A DNA stretch of 64,000 nt. It comes from an uncultured Bacteroidales bacterium (GTDB lineage Bacteria; Bacteroidota; Bacteroidia; Bacteroidales; F082). Every line of letters begins with the position of its first letter. The first letter of the stretch is position 1. Location of the stretch: contig ONFF01000018.1 in assembly GCA_900317055.1 (NCBI GenBank), positions 1-64,000 of the forward strand, in the 5' to 3' direction. The notes below the pieces were generated by a model that was given only the letters and a program-made list of their open reading frames with translations, was not told the DNA's origin and searched no databases. This document shows positions 8,846-16,806 of the stretch, piece after piece. A program made the position numbers and the translations under genes.

Positions 8846-10447
8846 ATGTCTGAACGCCACATCATAGGGCCACGCGAAGACGGTTATATTGTCTTTGAGG
8901 AAGGATTATATATGGGACTGATGGACAACGAAGGTAACGTTGCCATCAGCCCCGACAAGCATTTTCGTTCCATTGGAGACTTTATTGATGGAGTGGCAAT
9001 CGCTTTTGGACATTTGGAGAAACCTGAAGGTGGTCGATGGGGCTTGATTGATGAGCGGGGCAATGAAATCACAGAGTTTTGCTATTGGTATATTGAGCAC
9101 ATGGGAGGCAATCTATACAAAGCTCAGGTCACAGCTGGAGGCAAAGAAAATCTGATGTGGAAAGATGGCAAATTGATTTTCAAAGAATCATACGGTTCAC
9201 TATTTGGTTATCGCCACGGATATATCATCGCCAGCAATACCATTCGTAAAACTAAAACTACACCTACACGTTACCTTTATGGATTGTTGCATGTTCGCGG
9301 AGAGGTGTTACTGCCCTTGGAATACGACAGGATTGGGTGGATGAAAGATTGTGACGACATTTTATATACAGCTCGTGATGGTTATATAGGATACATTAAG
9401 GCACTCTATGGAGAACATATCGGCATAGAATTAGATGTGCAAATGCCAAATATGTGGTTTGGCGTGAAAGGAACCATTTGTGAAGGTTGTATCTATTCCA
9501 GAGGCATTGACTTTGAAGGTAAAGGATGCGGAAGATTGTTTACCAAGTCATTCCGACAGCGAAATCTAAAAGGCCGCTGTGAATACCGGAAAACAAAACT
9601 GAACGAGCCTTCAATGGCAGAGCGGAAAGCTAAAGAGCGTTGGCAAATCATCCTTAGGCTGGAAGACCCGTTTAAGGAACCGCGTCAGTTGCTCAAAGAC
9701 TTCATCGATGAACATCTTGAAGGCGATATCAATGGCTTAATCAACTATGATTTCAGCCAAATTATGGGGGTGAAACGCTATGGCGACACCCAAGGCTATT
9801 CGTGTTATCACAACACCAATCTTGTACGTGCTATTGCCACTATTGCTTTTGACGATATTGCCTCCAAAGAGGTGATGTTCGACAAAAAGTACGGAACATT
9901 GGCTCTTCAGCCCTCAGCATTGATCACAGATACTATCTGGGGCAATCAGGTTGGCGATTGGTTTTTTATGCCAGCGTTCTTCCATTGTAAAGACCTTAGG
10001 GAATTAGGGCAGCGTATTATTCCATGCGCTGCACTTTGTAAAACCATTGGCAACCTCTATCTCCAGCCCCATTATATGTTAGGGTATCGACATAGCACTG
10101 TTGTTGGTCGCTTCCTTATCGACCACATGCTAAAAGACCTCCATGACACTTTGGTGAACAAGAGTGGCAGCAAGTCGATGAAATCAGCGGTGAGTGGTTC
10201 GAAATCGTTCTTTGAGCCATATCAGGGGACAGAAGGTTGGAACCTATTGGTGAAGCGGTGGATGATTGAAGACGTGCTCATTGACTACTATGGTTTCCCT
10301 GAACCTATAACTGATGAACTAACGATTAACAAATACACACCTCAAAGCGTATATTTGAGGGTATTGGAGCAAAGTATGAGCCTGTGCTACGAATTAATAC
10401 CCAATCGCTCCAACCGAATGGTGGAGCGATTGAAAGAAAAACTCTAA
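8846..10447 (+). CDS. WG-repeat protein with a four-Cys cluster, unknown function
   Basis: 533 residues. The first 190 contain degenerate WG (KWG-type) beta repeats: YMGLMDNEGNVAI (about 22-34), RWGLIDERGNEI (64-75) and LYGLLHVRGEVLLPLEYD (144-161). Then come four cysteines at 212, 215, 228 and 245 (C-x2-C-x12-C-x16-C), which could bind zinc or an iron-sulfur cluster. Residues 260-533 match nothing I recognise. There is no signal peptide or membrane segment, so it is probably cytosolic. It ends 60 bases from the convergent Argonaute gene and is probably co-transcribed with the two genes before it. Confidence 0.7.
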   Translation: MSERHIIGPREDGYIVFEEGLYMGLMDNEGNVAISPDKHFRSIGDFIDGVAIAFGHLEKPEGGRWGLIDERGNEITEFCYWYIEHMGGNLYKAQVTAGGKENLMWKDGKLIFKESYGSLFGYRHGYIIASNTIRKTKTTPTRYLYGLLHVRGEVLLPLEYDRIGWMKDCDDILYTARDGYIGYIKALYGEHIGIELDVQMPNMWFGVKGTICEGCIYSRGIDFEGKGCGRLFTKSFRQRNLKGRCEYRKTKLNEPSMAERKAKERWQIILRLEDPFKEPRQLLKDFIDEHLEGDINGLINYDFSQIMGVKRYGDTQGYSCYHNTNLVRAIATIAFDDIASKEVMFDKKYGTLALQPSALITDTIWGNQVGDWFFMPAFFHCKDLRELGQRIIPCAALCKTIGNLYLQPHYMLGYRHSTVVGRFLIDHMLKDLHDTLVNKSGSKSMKSAVSGSKSFFEPYQGTEGWNLLVKRWMIEDVLIDYYGFPEPITDELTINKYTPQSVYLRVLEQSMSLCYELIPNRSNRMVERLKEKL

Positions 10448-10486
10448 TACGACTTCACAAAAGTTGAGCGGAAAAAGCTCATCTTT

Positions 10487-10504
10487 TTGAGTGATAAAGC
10501 TCAA
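10487..10504. terminator. Possible short terminator between convergent genes
   Basis: A 5-bp stem (TTGAG/CTCAA), flanked on the minus-strand side by an A/T-rich stretch with a second small hairpin. It sits in the 60-base gap between the WG-repeat and Argonaute 3' ends. The stem is short, so the call is weak. Confidence 0.3.
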
Positions 10505-10507
10505 TTA

Positions 10508-12715
10508 TCACAGGAACCAAAGGTTGTTTTGTTGGGAAGGCATCATGCCACCTTGGAAATGCGAGACGATTTCCGCGAGCATTTCGGGGTATTTGATTGT
10601 GACAGGAAGATGCTGCTGCTTGACCGACTTCCAATATATGCGGCTGAATTGATAGACTTGTTCGATAAGCTCGGCCACAACCTGAGTGTCGATAGGTTGG
10701 CCGCCGTTTGTAGGACACTCTATCTTTATCTTGACCGGGAAGGGATAGCCGTCACGAGGATTGAAAACGCAGTTTTCATAACGAGTGTTGTTGCAAAGCA
10801 AGTAGGAGCTGTTGCCCAGGTTGACATAAGTGCCACTATACGGCATTAATCCATTGAACTCATCTGTTGCGGACACGAAAAGCAAGAAATCTTCGGATTC
10901 CGACTTGCCTATGGTGACTACATAGACAGGAATATCGACATCCAGTCTTTGCAGCGTTTGCTCAATCTCAAAGAACTCTCTTTTGTTCATTGGCTTATAA
11001 TAGTGGATAATGAGACGCTCGGGCTTGTCGTTGACATTGGTAAAGTTGATTATGGCGTTCTCGATGGAGCCTGCCAGCTCCTTCAGCTCGTCCTTCTGGA
11101 AGAACTCAAAGGAATTGAAAGCACCTGTGTTGTCGAATGAGAACGCGGAGCCAATGTATTGTGTGTTGGTTTCAAGGTTGCGGAAGGCTCCCACGCCAAC
11201 TATCAACTCGTTTTGCTTTTGAGCTGCCAAACGCCAGGGTGTTCCCTTCAGTTTTGCATTGATAGCAATGGCCATGTTCTGCAAAGAATAGGCAAAGGTT
11301 TTGTATGACTCACCATTCTTATTGAAATGCGTTTCATCGTATTTGATAGCTTGCAGCATCTTGTCGGTCTCGATGCACTGGGATTCTATTTGATATCGCA
11401 ACAGTTTTTGCTTGACCTGATAATACACATCATGAGAAGCACGATTCGTTGCATGTTTTCCGATGGGTGTGAGATAAAGGGCAACATACTTGCAGTTGGT
11501 CTCAAAATTAGGAGCGTTTGCCGTTAGAAACTCGTCAAGCTCCTCCACGATTTTATCTTTGTCGTGGATTTGTAGATTGAATTCTGAAAAAGAGAACTCT
11601 TTGCCGATGTATTTTTTCAGGCCATTAAAGAAGTTCTTATAGTCTTTTCGGAAGTAGCGAAGCAGATTGCGAGCGGTCTCGATGTCTTCTTCTGGAAAAA
11701 TGGATATTATCTGAATGTTTGTATAGGGGGTGGGCAAATATGGACCATTGTTCAGCCCCATCTGAGGATTGTAATTCAGTTTGTTATTTCCAAATATCAA
11801 TTGTTTACTATCTGAAGAAGTGTGTCCGATTTGCAAAGGATTGACCCAAGAGAAACCATTTCGGTCAATGTCAAGGATTGAACGGAAGTCTTCGTTGTCA
11901 AGATACTGCTTATAGAATCTATTGATTTTTTCATAGTATCTGTCGTATTTATTAACGGGTTTGGCAAACGAAAGATACTGGTCGTTGTCGGATTCGGGAT
12001 CATTGTCCATGTCCAGACCCAAGAAAGAAATCAAGTCTCGATTAAGAACGGGGTATGCTTTGGAAGAATCGAAGTCTTGCAGATTTGAAAGAAACTCATA
12101 TCTATCAATTATAAGATTCTTGTCTTTCCGATATAATACCCAATTAAACAAGCTTGTCGATGGCTGGTTTTCTGAAAACGGGTCATCAACGCTATCAAGA
12201 ATTTGCTGAACCGATGTGTTGTACACTTTCGCCGGGCGATTGTATGACAGAATCAGCTGGGGTCGATGATTGAAATGGTCGTAATCAATCTTGACTATAT
12301 ATCGGTCAAATATGGCGTATTTGGAATTCTTGTTGCCGTTGTTGTTGAATTTCCACACTTCGCAATCTTGGGTAATACCATTTGGTTTTACCGAGAGACC
12401 GCAACAACGAAAGTAGTGAGCCAACTTGCGCGTGTAGAAGCGTTTGGCAAAATAGTAGTTGTTAGGGTCGGATAGGTTGACTTTGATGGGGTGGAAACCT
12501 TGTGCTGGCACATCATAGGTGGTGTAAATCTGGTCACAAGGTGACAACTCGGGGTAAGTCTCGCACAGTTCCACAGGACAAGTCTGACTTGTCAGCTTGT
12601 AGGCTGGCGTTACTTTGATTGATTGCGTCGCGAAATAGATGTCGCGGGGTTTGACCTCAAATCTGAAGGCCAAGGCGTTGATGAAAAGTCCTCCTTTTCG
12701 GTTTGGTGTTGCCAT
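10508..12715 (-). CDS. Long prokaryotic Argonaute, PIWI catalytic residues apparently lost
   Basis: About 735 residues from the ATG at 12715 (MATPNRKGG); an earlier in-frame ATG at 12751 would give 747, and the numbers below use that frame. The MID start is typical (GLNNGPY, about 332-338, then IQIISIFPEED). The guide 5'-phosphate pocket looks kept (YYQVKQKLLRYQIESQ, 443-458). In the PIWI domain the first catalytic Asp position reads ELIVGVGAFRN (515-525) and the later one RLIIHYYKPM (579-588), so neither shows the acidic DEDX residue. The PVTIKYPEMLAE tail (716-727) is typical of Argonautes. Inference: a guide-binding but non-slicing Argonaute that may need a partner effector. It may also belong to a Bacteroidetes clade with shifted residues. 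It faces the WG-repeat gene and precedes the DUF3987 module. Confidence 0.85.
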   Translation of the reverse strand: MATPNRKGGLFINALAFRFEVKPRDIYFATQSIKVTPAYKLTSQTCPVELCETYPELSPCDQIYTTYDVPAQGFHPIKVNLSDPNNYYFAKRFYTRKLAHYFRCCGLSVKPNGITQDCEVWKFNNNGNKNSKYAIFDRYIVKIDYDHFNHRPQLILSYNRPAKVYNTSVQQILDSVDDPFSENQPSTSLFNWVLYRKDKNLIIDRYEFLSNLQDFDSSKAYPVLNRDLISFLGLDMDNDPESDNDQYLSFAKPVNKYDRYYEKINRFYKQYLDNEDFRSILDIDRNGFSWVNPLQIGHTSSDSKQLIFGNNKLNYNPQMGLNNGPYLPTPYTNIQIISIFPEEDIETARNLLRYFRKDYKNFFNGLKKYIGKEFSFSEFNLQIHDKDKIVEELDEFLTANAPNFETNCKYVALYLTPIGKHATNRASHDVYYQVKQKLLRYQIESQCIETDKMLQAIKYDETHFNKNGESYKTFAYSLQNMAIAINAKLKGTPWRLAAQKQNELIVGVGAFRNLETNTQYIGSAFSFDNTGAFNSFEFFQKDELKELAGSIENAIINFTNVNDKPERLIIHYYKPMNKREFFEIEQTLQRLDVDIPVYVVTIGKSESEDFLLFVSATDEFNGLMPYSGTYVNLGNSSYLLCNNTRYENCVFNPRDGYPFPVKIKIECPTNGGQPIDTQVVAELIEQVYQFSRIYWKSVKQQHLPVTIKYPEMLAEIVSHFQGGMMPSQQNNLWFL

Positions 12716-12861
12716 AGTTGAATGGTTGTTGATGGTTAATGAATAATACAAGGTTATACAGGTGCATTAAAAAACTTTGATGCCCACAGCTTGTTTTTTG
12801 CCCAAAAAATTGAGTTGAGAGGCTTCGCTCGTTCAAAAAGCCCCAGTCGAACCTTGTTTGG

Positions 12862-12869
12862 CAAAAGTA
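12862..12869 (-). promoter_or_regulatory. Putative -7 box for the Argonaute gene
   Basis: TACTTTTG on the minus strand, about 147 bases before the ATG at 12715. No convincing -33 TTTG is present. The 343-base gap between the Argonaute start and the DUF3987 stop otherwise shows only this box, an AT-rich stretch and the hairpin at 13008-13034. Confidence 0.4.
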
Positions 12870-13007
12870 CAAATAATTCTTGATACTGCATAGATATTTA
12901 TCGTTGTTTATGAGAAAAAGATATTAACTACAGACATTGTTGTTGATATATTCCGCAACTCTTTGTTGTAGAATAAAATAGCACACAAAGCAATGTTGAT
13001 AAATGAC

Positions 13008-13034
13008 AAAAGCCCCACGATTAATGGGGCCTTT
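13008..13034 (-). terminator. Terminator after the DUF3987 gene
   Basis: An inverted repeat (AAAGGCCCC / GGGGCTTT) lies 25 bases beyond the stop codon of the DUF3987 gene and has A/T tracts on both sides, so it could work in either direction. It separates the element's replication operon from the Argonaute promoter. Confidence 0.6.
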
Positions 13035-13058
13035 GTTGACAAAAAACGATATGGAGGG

Positions 13059-14909
13059 TCAGCGTTTAAGGTATTTATTCTGTGCTTCGTGCAGAATTAA
13101 TCCCTGTTCTCTGAACTTTGCGATGGTTTTCTCTGCGGTTTTTGGACGGATGCCGATGAGCTGCGCAACGGAAAGATAGGTGCTTCGGTCGAACTGCGCA
13201 GGCAAGGCATCGAAGAACCGCTGCCGAAGCTGTGTGGACTGTTGCATGGGATTGAGTGGTGTGTCCTTGGGAAATTCCTGAAACACGCGGGAAGCGTGTT
13301 GGATAAGCACACGAATGATAGCGACAGCCGTGTTGAAGTCATCATCTTCACACATCAGCGGATTGGGCACCTCGCCAAACTCGTGGATGCGAAGGACAGA
13401 AAGAATCATCGCAATGCGGTATGTGATGAGACCGAGCCGCCGCACGGAGGCAAGGAAGTCGTAGCCCAAAATCTTGACATATCCGTTTTGTATCTCTTGG
13501 AACAACTCATGGAATTGCTGTCGCTGCGAAGCAGTGACGCAAAACATCAAAGAGGGGCTTTCTAAGAGAATCTGGTAAAGATTATAGTAATCCTTGCCGA
13601 GTTGACGGAAGTAATCGTCGATGGGTGTCTGGTCTTGATGGGCAAAGACATCGTGCCACTCCAAATCGACATTGAGGCAATAGAAGATGAAACGGCTGAA
13701 AAGGCCGTTCTCTGCATCAGGGATGAGGCTTTGGATTTGGCGCGGAGTGCCGGACAAGAGTGCTGAAAGACGAGGCTTCTTGATTTCGGTGTACTCATCA
13801 TCCTTGACACGGCTATAGGTGATGGTTTCGTGGTGAAAAGCTTTACGAAAGCCATCAGAGTAGTTGCCGTAGTCGGACTTGAAGGCATTGACCAAGGTGT
13901 CGCCTTCTGTCTCAAACATGATGCCTGTCTCGCCGTTGTCCTTCAAAGTCTTATAGAACTTGGTGGAGCTGGTGTTGGCAGGGATGAAAAGGACACGGCG
14001 AGGTGGCTTTTGCGGCGGCTCGCAACCCTCCTTGTTGCGGGCATACTCAGACAAGCGGCTTTGGTAATCGGCCATTTCTGCCTCATATATGGCGGCAAGG
14101 CGGTCGTGGACAGGCTGGACGATGTGACGGCATAGCGACAGACGGCCTTTGCCAGCTGAAGCCTGAGCGGTGACGAACAAGAAGAGATTGGGAAAGACTT
14201 CGCGGTCGTCGTAGAGTCCGTACACATTGGGCATGCAAGCGGAAACAACGGCAAGGGTGCCAAGGATGAGCATGTCGGCATCCTGAGGTGAGTTTGCCTT
14301 AGCTACCACTTGACGTAGGAACAAGGGAAGCGATTCGCTGACCTTGTCGGAGAAGGTGGGCATGGCAATCTGTTCAAGGGTGTCGGTCATATCCTCCGTT
14401 TCCCCCGTTTCCTCCAAATCCTCCACGGAGGAAATAGAGGATTTGGGGGATATGGAGGAAGCTGCACCTGGTTCAGAAGAGGAGAGCATAGACTCCCCCA
14501 GCCTACGGCCACCCCCTCTCAGAGGGGGACGGATTCCGTGCTGCTGGGCGATGTGGAACAAGGAGCGGGGCGTAATGCCCGACCCACGGGAGCGTAGGCA
14601 AGCGGTGTATTGCTTGTCGGCTTCTGCTTGGTCGTAGTCCGCGTTGAAGCGGCTGAGACGGTGGAAGAAGTCGCGACCGTCTTCGCCCAAGGCTTCGACG
14701 AGGGCAAAGCCGATGTCGCGCCAACATTCATAGCCAGCAGTGATGTCGATGGCGGAGGCTTCGACCTGTTCAACAAGGGACTGGATGTCGGCAGCCAAAT
14801 CATTGGTAGGAATGAAATTGGCTGACGGTGTCTGCTGAGGAGCGGGGGTTGTCGTTTTCTCTTTATTGAGAAATTCGCCTGGATTAAACTTTTTCTTTGC
14901 CATGGCCAT
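13059..14909 (-). CDS. DUF3987 / PriCT-2 element replication protein
   Basis: About 617 residues from the ATG at 14909 (MAMAKKKFNPGEF). The open frame runs much further upstream, but that part overlaps the previous gene out of phase. The N-terminal part contains a PriCT-2-like primase C-terminal segment (GYECWRDIGFALVEALGEDG). After a low-complexity linker comes DUF3987, an ATPase/helicase-like domain with ASAGKGRLS as a Walker A motif. Such proteins are found with BT4734-like proteins on Bacteroides mobilizable elements and probably help replicate the excised circle. The start overlaps the upstream gene's 3' end by about 26 bases. The linker contains a perfect inverted repeat (14414-14446). 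Confidence 0.85.
   Translation of the reverse strand: MAMAKKKFNPGEFLNKEKTTTPAPQQTPSANFIPTNDLAADIQSLVEQVEASAIDITAGYECWRDIGFALVEALGEDGRDFFHRLSRFNADYDQAEADKQYTACLRSRGSGITPRSLFHIAQQHGIRPPLRGGGRRLGESMLSSSEPGAASSISPKSSISSVEDLEETGETEDMTDTLEQIAMPTFSDKVSESLPLFLRQVVAKANSPQDADMLILGTLAVVSACMPNVYGLYDDREVFPNLFLFVTAQASAGKGRLSLCRHIVQPVHDRLAAIYEAEMADYQSRLSEYARNKEGCEPPQKPPRRVLFIPANTSSTKFYKTLKDNGETGIMFETEGDTLVNAFKSDYGNYSDGFRKAFHHETITYSRVKDDEYTEIKKPRLSALLSGTPRQIQSLIPDAENGLFSRFIFYCLNVDLEWHDVFAHQDQTPIDDYFRQLGKDYYNLYQILLESPSLMFCVTASQRQQFHELFQEIQNGYVKILGYDFLASVRRLGLITYRIAMILSVLRIHEFGEVPNPLMCEDDDFNTAVAIIRVLIQHASRVFQEFPKDTPLNPMQQSTQLRQRFFDALPAQFDRSTYLSVAQLIGIRPKTAEKTIAKFREQGLILHEAQNKYLKR
14414..14446. repeat. Inverted repeat in the DUF3987 linker
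   Basis: CCAAATCCTC and GAGGATTTGG are perfect 10-base complements 13 bases apart. They lie in the Ser/Glu-rich linker between the PriCT-2-like and DUF3987 parts, with further GGAGG/CCTCC-rich sequence and a CCCCCTCTCAGAGGGGG palindrome about 65-85 bases further on (14512-14528). This looks like small palindromic repeats tolerated as linker coding sequence. Confidence 0.5.
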
Positions 14910-15849
14910 GAAGGTATTCAGGGTTGATATATGCGTGAGGGTCGTATGGCAAGAAACAGGCGCGAGAAACATCGCTTCCTGACTTGTCGATTTGAACGCC
15001 GTAGCTTTGCAGAATATGCTCGGCCACTGCTTCGAAGAATTCACCATGGGTGTATTCTGAGAGGTCAACGGGGATAATCCATTTGAGGCCATCGCCGGAA
15101 GGACTACGGAAGAGAAGCTGGGTGTCGAAATACTCGTCAAAGAGCAGCTTCTGACGCAAGTCATCAGGGTCGGGCAAATGGTCGAAGTCGATGCACATCA
15201 AGCCCGAGTGCTGGACAAGGGCATTGGCGTTGCGCTTGGTAAATATGCCAGAGAAGCAGCAATAGTCGAAGCAGTTCGACTTGAAGCGCTTCGCTTGGGT
15301 TTTATCCGTGATGGCACGAAGGTCGGCGGTACGCTTTTGAGCGGGTTTGCCGATGATGTAGAGATAGGCCTCAAACAAGGTGATGGACTTGTAGGGCACG
15401 GTGCTGGTGACGGGGGCACGGAAGAAGGAAAACAATGGTGCCGAAGAAGGGCAGACACATGGGTCAGCCCCTACGGGTTCGGGGGTGATGTTCGTGATTT
15501 CGTTATCCGTGCTTTCGTGCTTACGAAGGTGTAGGTCTTCTACCAGCTTGGCAAGGAGGTCGTCACCTGTGAGGTGGTAGTGTTGCTCGGCGAAGGTGAA
15601 GGCATCGCCGTCGGGGATGGTGCCAGAGGTGTCGTGATGACGGGCGCACTCATCGGAGGTCGAGTCTTCAGGATTGGATTTCTCAATCCAGATGTGGAGG
15701 TTGGACTCGCCGTTGGCGAAGGGGTTGCGGCATAAGCCGCAATCCCTACCAACGAGGTGAAGCACCGTTTCATTCGGATAGTACACACGCAGGATGTGCG
15801 CATAGATGCCAAGACCGTAGTGGGTGGCATTCAGGATGTCAATCTTCAT
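14884..15849 (-). CDS. BT4734/VirE-N-like primase-domain protein
   Basis: About 321 residues from the ATG at 15849 (MKIDILNATHYG); an alternative ATG lies two codons upstream. The second half matches the BT4734-like (VirE N-terminal) domain: CFDYCCFSGIFTKRNANALV, then LMCIDFDHLPDPDDLRQKL and FRSPSGDGLKWIIPVDL. The Asp pair in IDFDHL and the SGDGLK strand resemble archaeo-eukaryotic primase folds. It is translationally coupled to the HTH gene before it (overlap about 11 bases) and to the DUF3987 gene after it. An internal Pro/Cys-rich stretch (VGADPCVCPSSAPL) comes from a REP-like palindrome (15449-15471) embedded in the gene. Confidence 0.82.
   Translation of the reverse strand: MKIDILNATHYGLGIYAHILRVYYPNETVLHLVGRDCGLCRNPFANGESNLHIWIEKSNPEDSTSDECARHHDTSGTIPDGDAFTFAEQHYHLTGDDLLAKLVEDLHLRKHESTDNEITNITPEPVGADPCVCPSSAPLFSFFRAPVTSTVPYKSITLFEAYLYIIGKPAQKRTADLRAITDKTQAKRFKSNCFDYCCFSGIFTKRNANALVQHSGLMCIDFDHLPDPDDLRQKLLFDEYFDTQLLFRSPSGDGLKWIIPVDLSEYTHGEFFEAVAEHILQSYGVQIDKSGSDVSRACFLPYDPHAYINPEYLHGHGKEKV
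15449..15471. repeat. REP-like palindrome embedded in the BT4734-like gene
   Basis: The sequence has GGGC-A-GAC and GTC-A-GCCC arms around a short loop and is followed by CTACGGG, the look of a repetitive extragenic palindrome. Translated in this frame it gives VGADPCVCP, between the protein's N-terminal part and its BT4734-like domain. It probably inserted without breaking the frame. Confidence 0.5.
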
Positions 15850-16198
15850 TATCATGGCGCTTGGGGTTTTTGCGTGAGTAGTTGTCGTCCAAGATTTTCT
15901 CAATATCCTGACGACGGTAGTAGATCTTGTTATTGATGCGCGTATAGGGCAAGGTGCCATTGCTGCGTAGCGTTTGAAGGGTACGCAGGCTGATGTGGAG
16001 TGCTTGCATCACATCTTGGTTATCCAGCCAATCCTTCAATCTGCTATGCGCACCAGCGTTACTTGTGATAACGAGGTTGGGATAGGAATCAAGAATGGCT
16101 TGAATGCAAGGACACTGACGAAGGGTGCGCCAAACGTGGTTGTTGGGGTCAGCGGCCATCTCGGCGATGATTTGGCCTATCAGCTTCGGCTCGCTCAT
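15839..16198 (-). CDS. Small helix-turn-helix protein of the element
   Basis: About 119 residues from the ATG at 16198 (MSEPKLIGQIIAEM). The C-terminal half is a MerR/excisionase-like HTH_17 domain: LDNQDVMQALHISLRTLQTLRSNGTLPYTRI, then YYRRQDIEKIL. Its start codon overlaps the stop of the preceding HTH gene (ATGA, 16195-16198), so the two are translationally coupled. Paired small HTH proteins are standard in these modules and act as excision or replication regulators. Which of the two does what is not visible. Confidence 0.8.
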   Translation of the reverse strand: MSEPKLIGQIIAEMAADPNNHVWRTLRQCPCIQAILDSYPNLVITSNAGAHSRLKDWLDNQDVMQALHISLRTLQTLRSNGTLPYTRINNKIYYRRQDIEKILDDNYSRKNPKRHDNED

Positions 16199-16557
16199 TT
16201 CAAGCCTCCTTTCTTGTTTTCGAAATCGCGACGGGCTTGTGCGCGGACTTGCACCAAGGTTTGGTGCTGGTCGGCAAGCAGCCACTGGTCGATTTCAGAT
16301 TTGAGGAATTGCAGCTTCTTCCCCTTTTTATGATATGGAATGATGTGCTGACCTATCCAACCATAAACGGTTTGCTTGGCCGGGCGGTCGGGCAGGTAAG
16401 CACATAGTTCCTCCAGATTGAACCACTGGTCAGCGGGTTCAACTGCGACTTGTTGTTTTGTCTGAAGCAAGGACTTCATTTCCTTGACTTCGTTGATGAG
16501 CGCGGCGACCGCCTGGGGTAGCTGCTCAAAAGTTAATGTTTCGTCTTGAAAAGACAT
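16195..16557 (-). CDS. Small helix-turn-helix protein, first gene of the replication operon
   Basis: 120 residues. A short N-terminal helical segment (LPQAVAALINEVKEMKSLLQ) is followed by an HTH_17-type domain: WFNLEELCAYLPDRPAKQTV, then YGWIGQHIIPYHKKGKKLQF and LKSEIDQWLL. This is the usual excisionase/DNA-binding pattern in Bacteroides elements. It starts the run of four overlapping genes down to 13059 and has a TACTTTTG box at 16642-16649. A cluster of GCCGAG repeats upstream could be its operator. Confidence 0.8.
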   Translation of the reverse strand: MSFQDETLTFEQLPQAVAALINEVKEMKSLLQTKQQVAVEPADQWFNLEELCAYLPDRPAKQTVYGWIGQHIIPYHKKGKKLQFLKSEIDQWLLADQHQTLVQVRAQARRDFENKKGGLK

Positions 16558-16641
16558 AGCGTTTAGTATTTGAGTTTACAATCGCTTCCTTTTCAAGTGG
16601 CCACGAAAAAAGTAAAGCACATTTCGCCCTGAAATGCGCTT

Positions 16642-16649
16642 CAAAAGTA
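16642..16649 (-). promoter_or_regulatory. Putative -7 box for the element replication operon
   Basis: TACTTTTG on the minus strand, 85 bases before the ATG at 16557, giving a leader of roughly 75 bases. The GCCGAG palindrome cluster (16681-16800) lies just upstream. Confidence 0.45.
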
Positions 16650-16680
16650 CAATGTAAGTATTTGCAACATAGTAAAATAG

Positions 16681-16800
16681 AACTCGGCGCCGAGTTGCCG
16701 CCGAGCGCCGAGTTTTTTTACAAATAAGAAACAATAAAAGCTACCAGTTGCGGTGACCTAAAAAATAATAAAAACAAATAAATCACCGCCGAGTGCCGAG
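16681..16800. repeat. GCCGAG palindrome/iteron-like cluster
   Basis: Positions 16681-16696 form a perfect 16-bp palindrome (AACTCGGCGCCGAGTT). It is followed by two more GCCGAG units to 16712 and a T7 run, and after an AT-rich stretch by two further units at 16788-16800. A wider inverted pair GCGGTGA/TCACCGC spans 16750-16789. The arms CTCGGCGC/GCGCCGAG followed by T7 could also be a plus-strand terminator. Lying upstream of the replication operon, the cluster may be operators or replication iterons. Confidence 0.55.
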
Positions 16801-16806
16801 GGGGCA

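Noticed and set aside
10508..12715. PIWI-RE or short Argonaute (SPARTA/SPARSA type)
   Set aside because: The length, the N-terminal region and the MID motif fit a long Argonaute, and no TIR, SIR2 or DinG-type partner is adjacent.
12657..12872. A 71-codon minus-strand frame upstream of the Argonaute gene
   Set aside because: It overlaps the Argonaute start and its own promoter box, and has no recognisable features.
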